Shown here: piece by piece, positions 5,733 through 5,883 of the stretch
Position numbering within the stretch: the first letter of the stretch is position 1
How the letters are laid out: every line of letters begins with the position of its first letter
DNA from: Nitrococcus sp.
Lineage (GTDB): Bacteria; Pseudomonadota; Gammaproteobacteria; Nitrococcales; Nitrococcaceae
DNA length: 5,883 nt
Assembly: GCA_030452365.1 (NCBI GenBank)
Contig: JAKDMK010000171.1
Span: 1 to 5,883, forward strand
Reading direction: 5' to 3'
Translations under genes and position numbers: made by a program
Notes under the pieces: model-generated
The model's input: only the letters and a program-made list of their open reading frames with translations
What the model was told of the DNA's origin: nothing
Database searches by the model: none

Positions 5733-5883
5733 GTGCGCGTTTGCCCTTTGCTTCTGCCCGAAACATTGTCGTCGTCAGTGTGCCGCATGTGCGCCTGGTG
5801 ACGCGCGCGGTACGACCAGCTTCAGGTATGGCGGCGGGGCAGGCTGCCCTGGCGGGACCCAGGCGTGCGCGTCCTTTCCGGCG
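5729..5883 (+). other. Open frame after fetB, possible start of another gene (partial)
   Basis: A TTG at 5729 overlaps the fetB stop as TTGA and its frame has no stop to the window end (51 full codons). The translation (MSARLPFASARNIVVVSVPH, then basic and Ala/Gly-rich residues) matches nothing I recognise. There is no clear ribosome binding site, and GC-rich DNA gives long open frames by chance. Otherwise this 151-base end shows no terminator or RNA gene. Confidence 0.15.

Noticed and set aside
5837..5863. Small overlapping hairpins GGGCA-GGC-TGCCC and CCTGG...CCAGG as a fetB terminator
   Set aside because: Stems are only five bases, there is no T-run, and they lie over 100 bases past the stop in GC-rich sequence.

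Overview
The window is GC-rich bacterial DNA with every recognisable gene on the + strand. The protein families and short intergenic gaps look like a proteobacterium, most likely a gammaproteobacterium. The betaine/choline-type (BCCT) carrier and a probable lipoprotein PAP2 phosphatase would suit a halotolerant or halophilic lineage. That placement is inference: there is no rRNA or other marker gene here.

Layout, left to right. (1) Positions 1-954 hold the 3' part of an Amt/AmtB ammonium channel that enters from outside the window; its C-terminus is intact and a GC-rich inverted repeat straddles its stop codon. (2) Positions 955-1889 hold a PAP2-superfamily phosphatase with all three catalytic motifs. 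Its N-terminus looks frameshifted at a run of six G residues (1154-1159); removing one G would join a hydrophobic leader to the body and create a lipobox. (3) Positions 2055-3707 hold a complete BCCT transporter with the aromatic substrate cage and the GMGIG segment of sodium-coupled betaine carriers. (4) Positions 3761-4213 hold a small heat-shock protein of the Hsp20/alpha-crystallin family. (5) Positions 4324-5732 hold a two-gene ABC module, fetA-fetB (ybbL-ybbM), overlapping by ATGA and matching the iron-export/metal-stress family. The last 151 bases contain no gene I can identify, though one frame stays open to the window edge.

The genes do not form one pathway. The theme is envelope and stress homeostasis: ammonium uptake, lipid or phosphate-ester hydrolysis in the envelope, compatible-solute uptake, protein holdase and iron efflux. 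Only fetA-fetB is clearly an operon. BCCT to hsp20 (53 bases) and hsp20 to fetA (110 bases) could be read through, but nothing in the sequence proves it.

I see no tRNA, rRNA, CRISPR array, insertion sequence or phage gene. I do not see a clearly new multi-gene system. The best second looks are the poly-G frameshift at the PAP2 lipoprotein signal, the missing Q-loop glutamine in FetA, and small hairpins next to the ribosome binding sites of fetA and hsp20.
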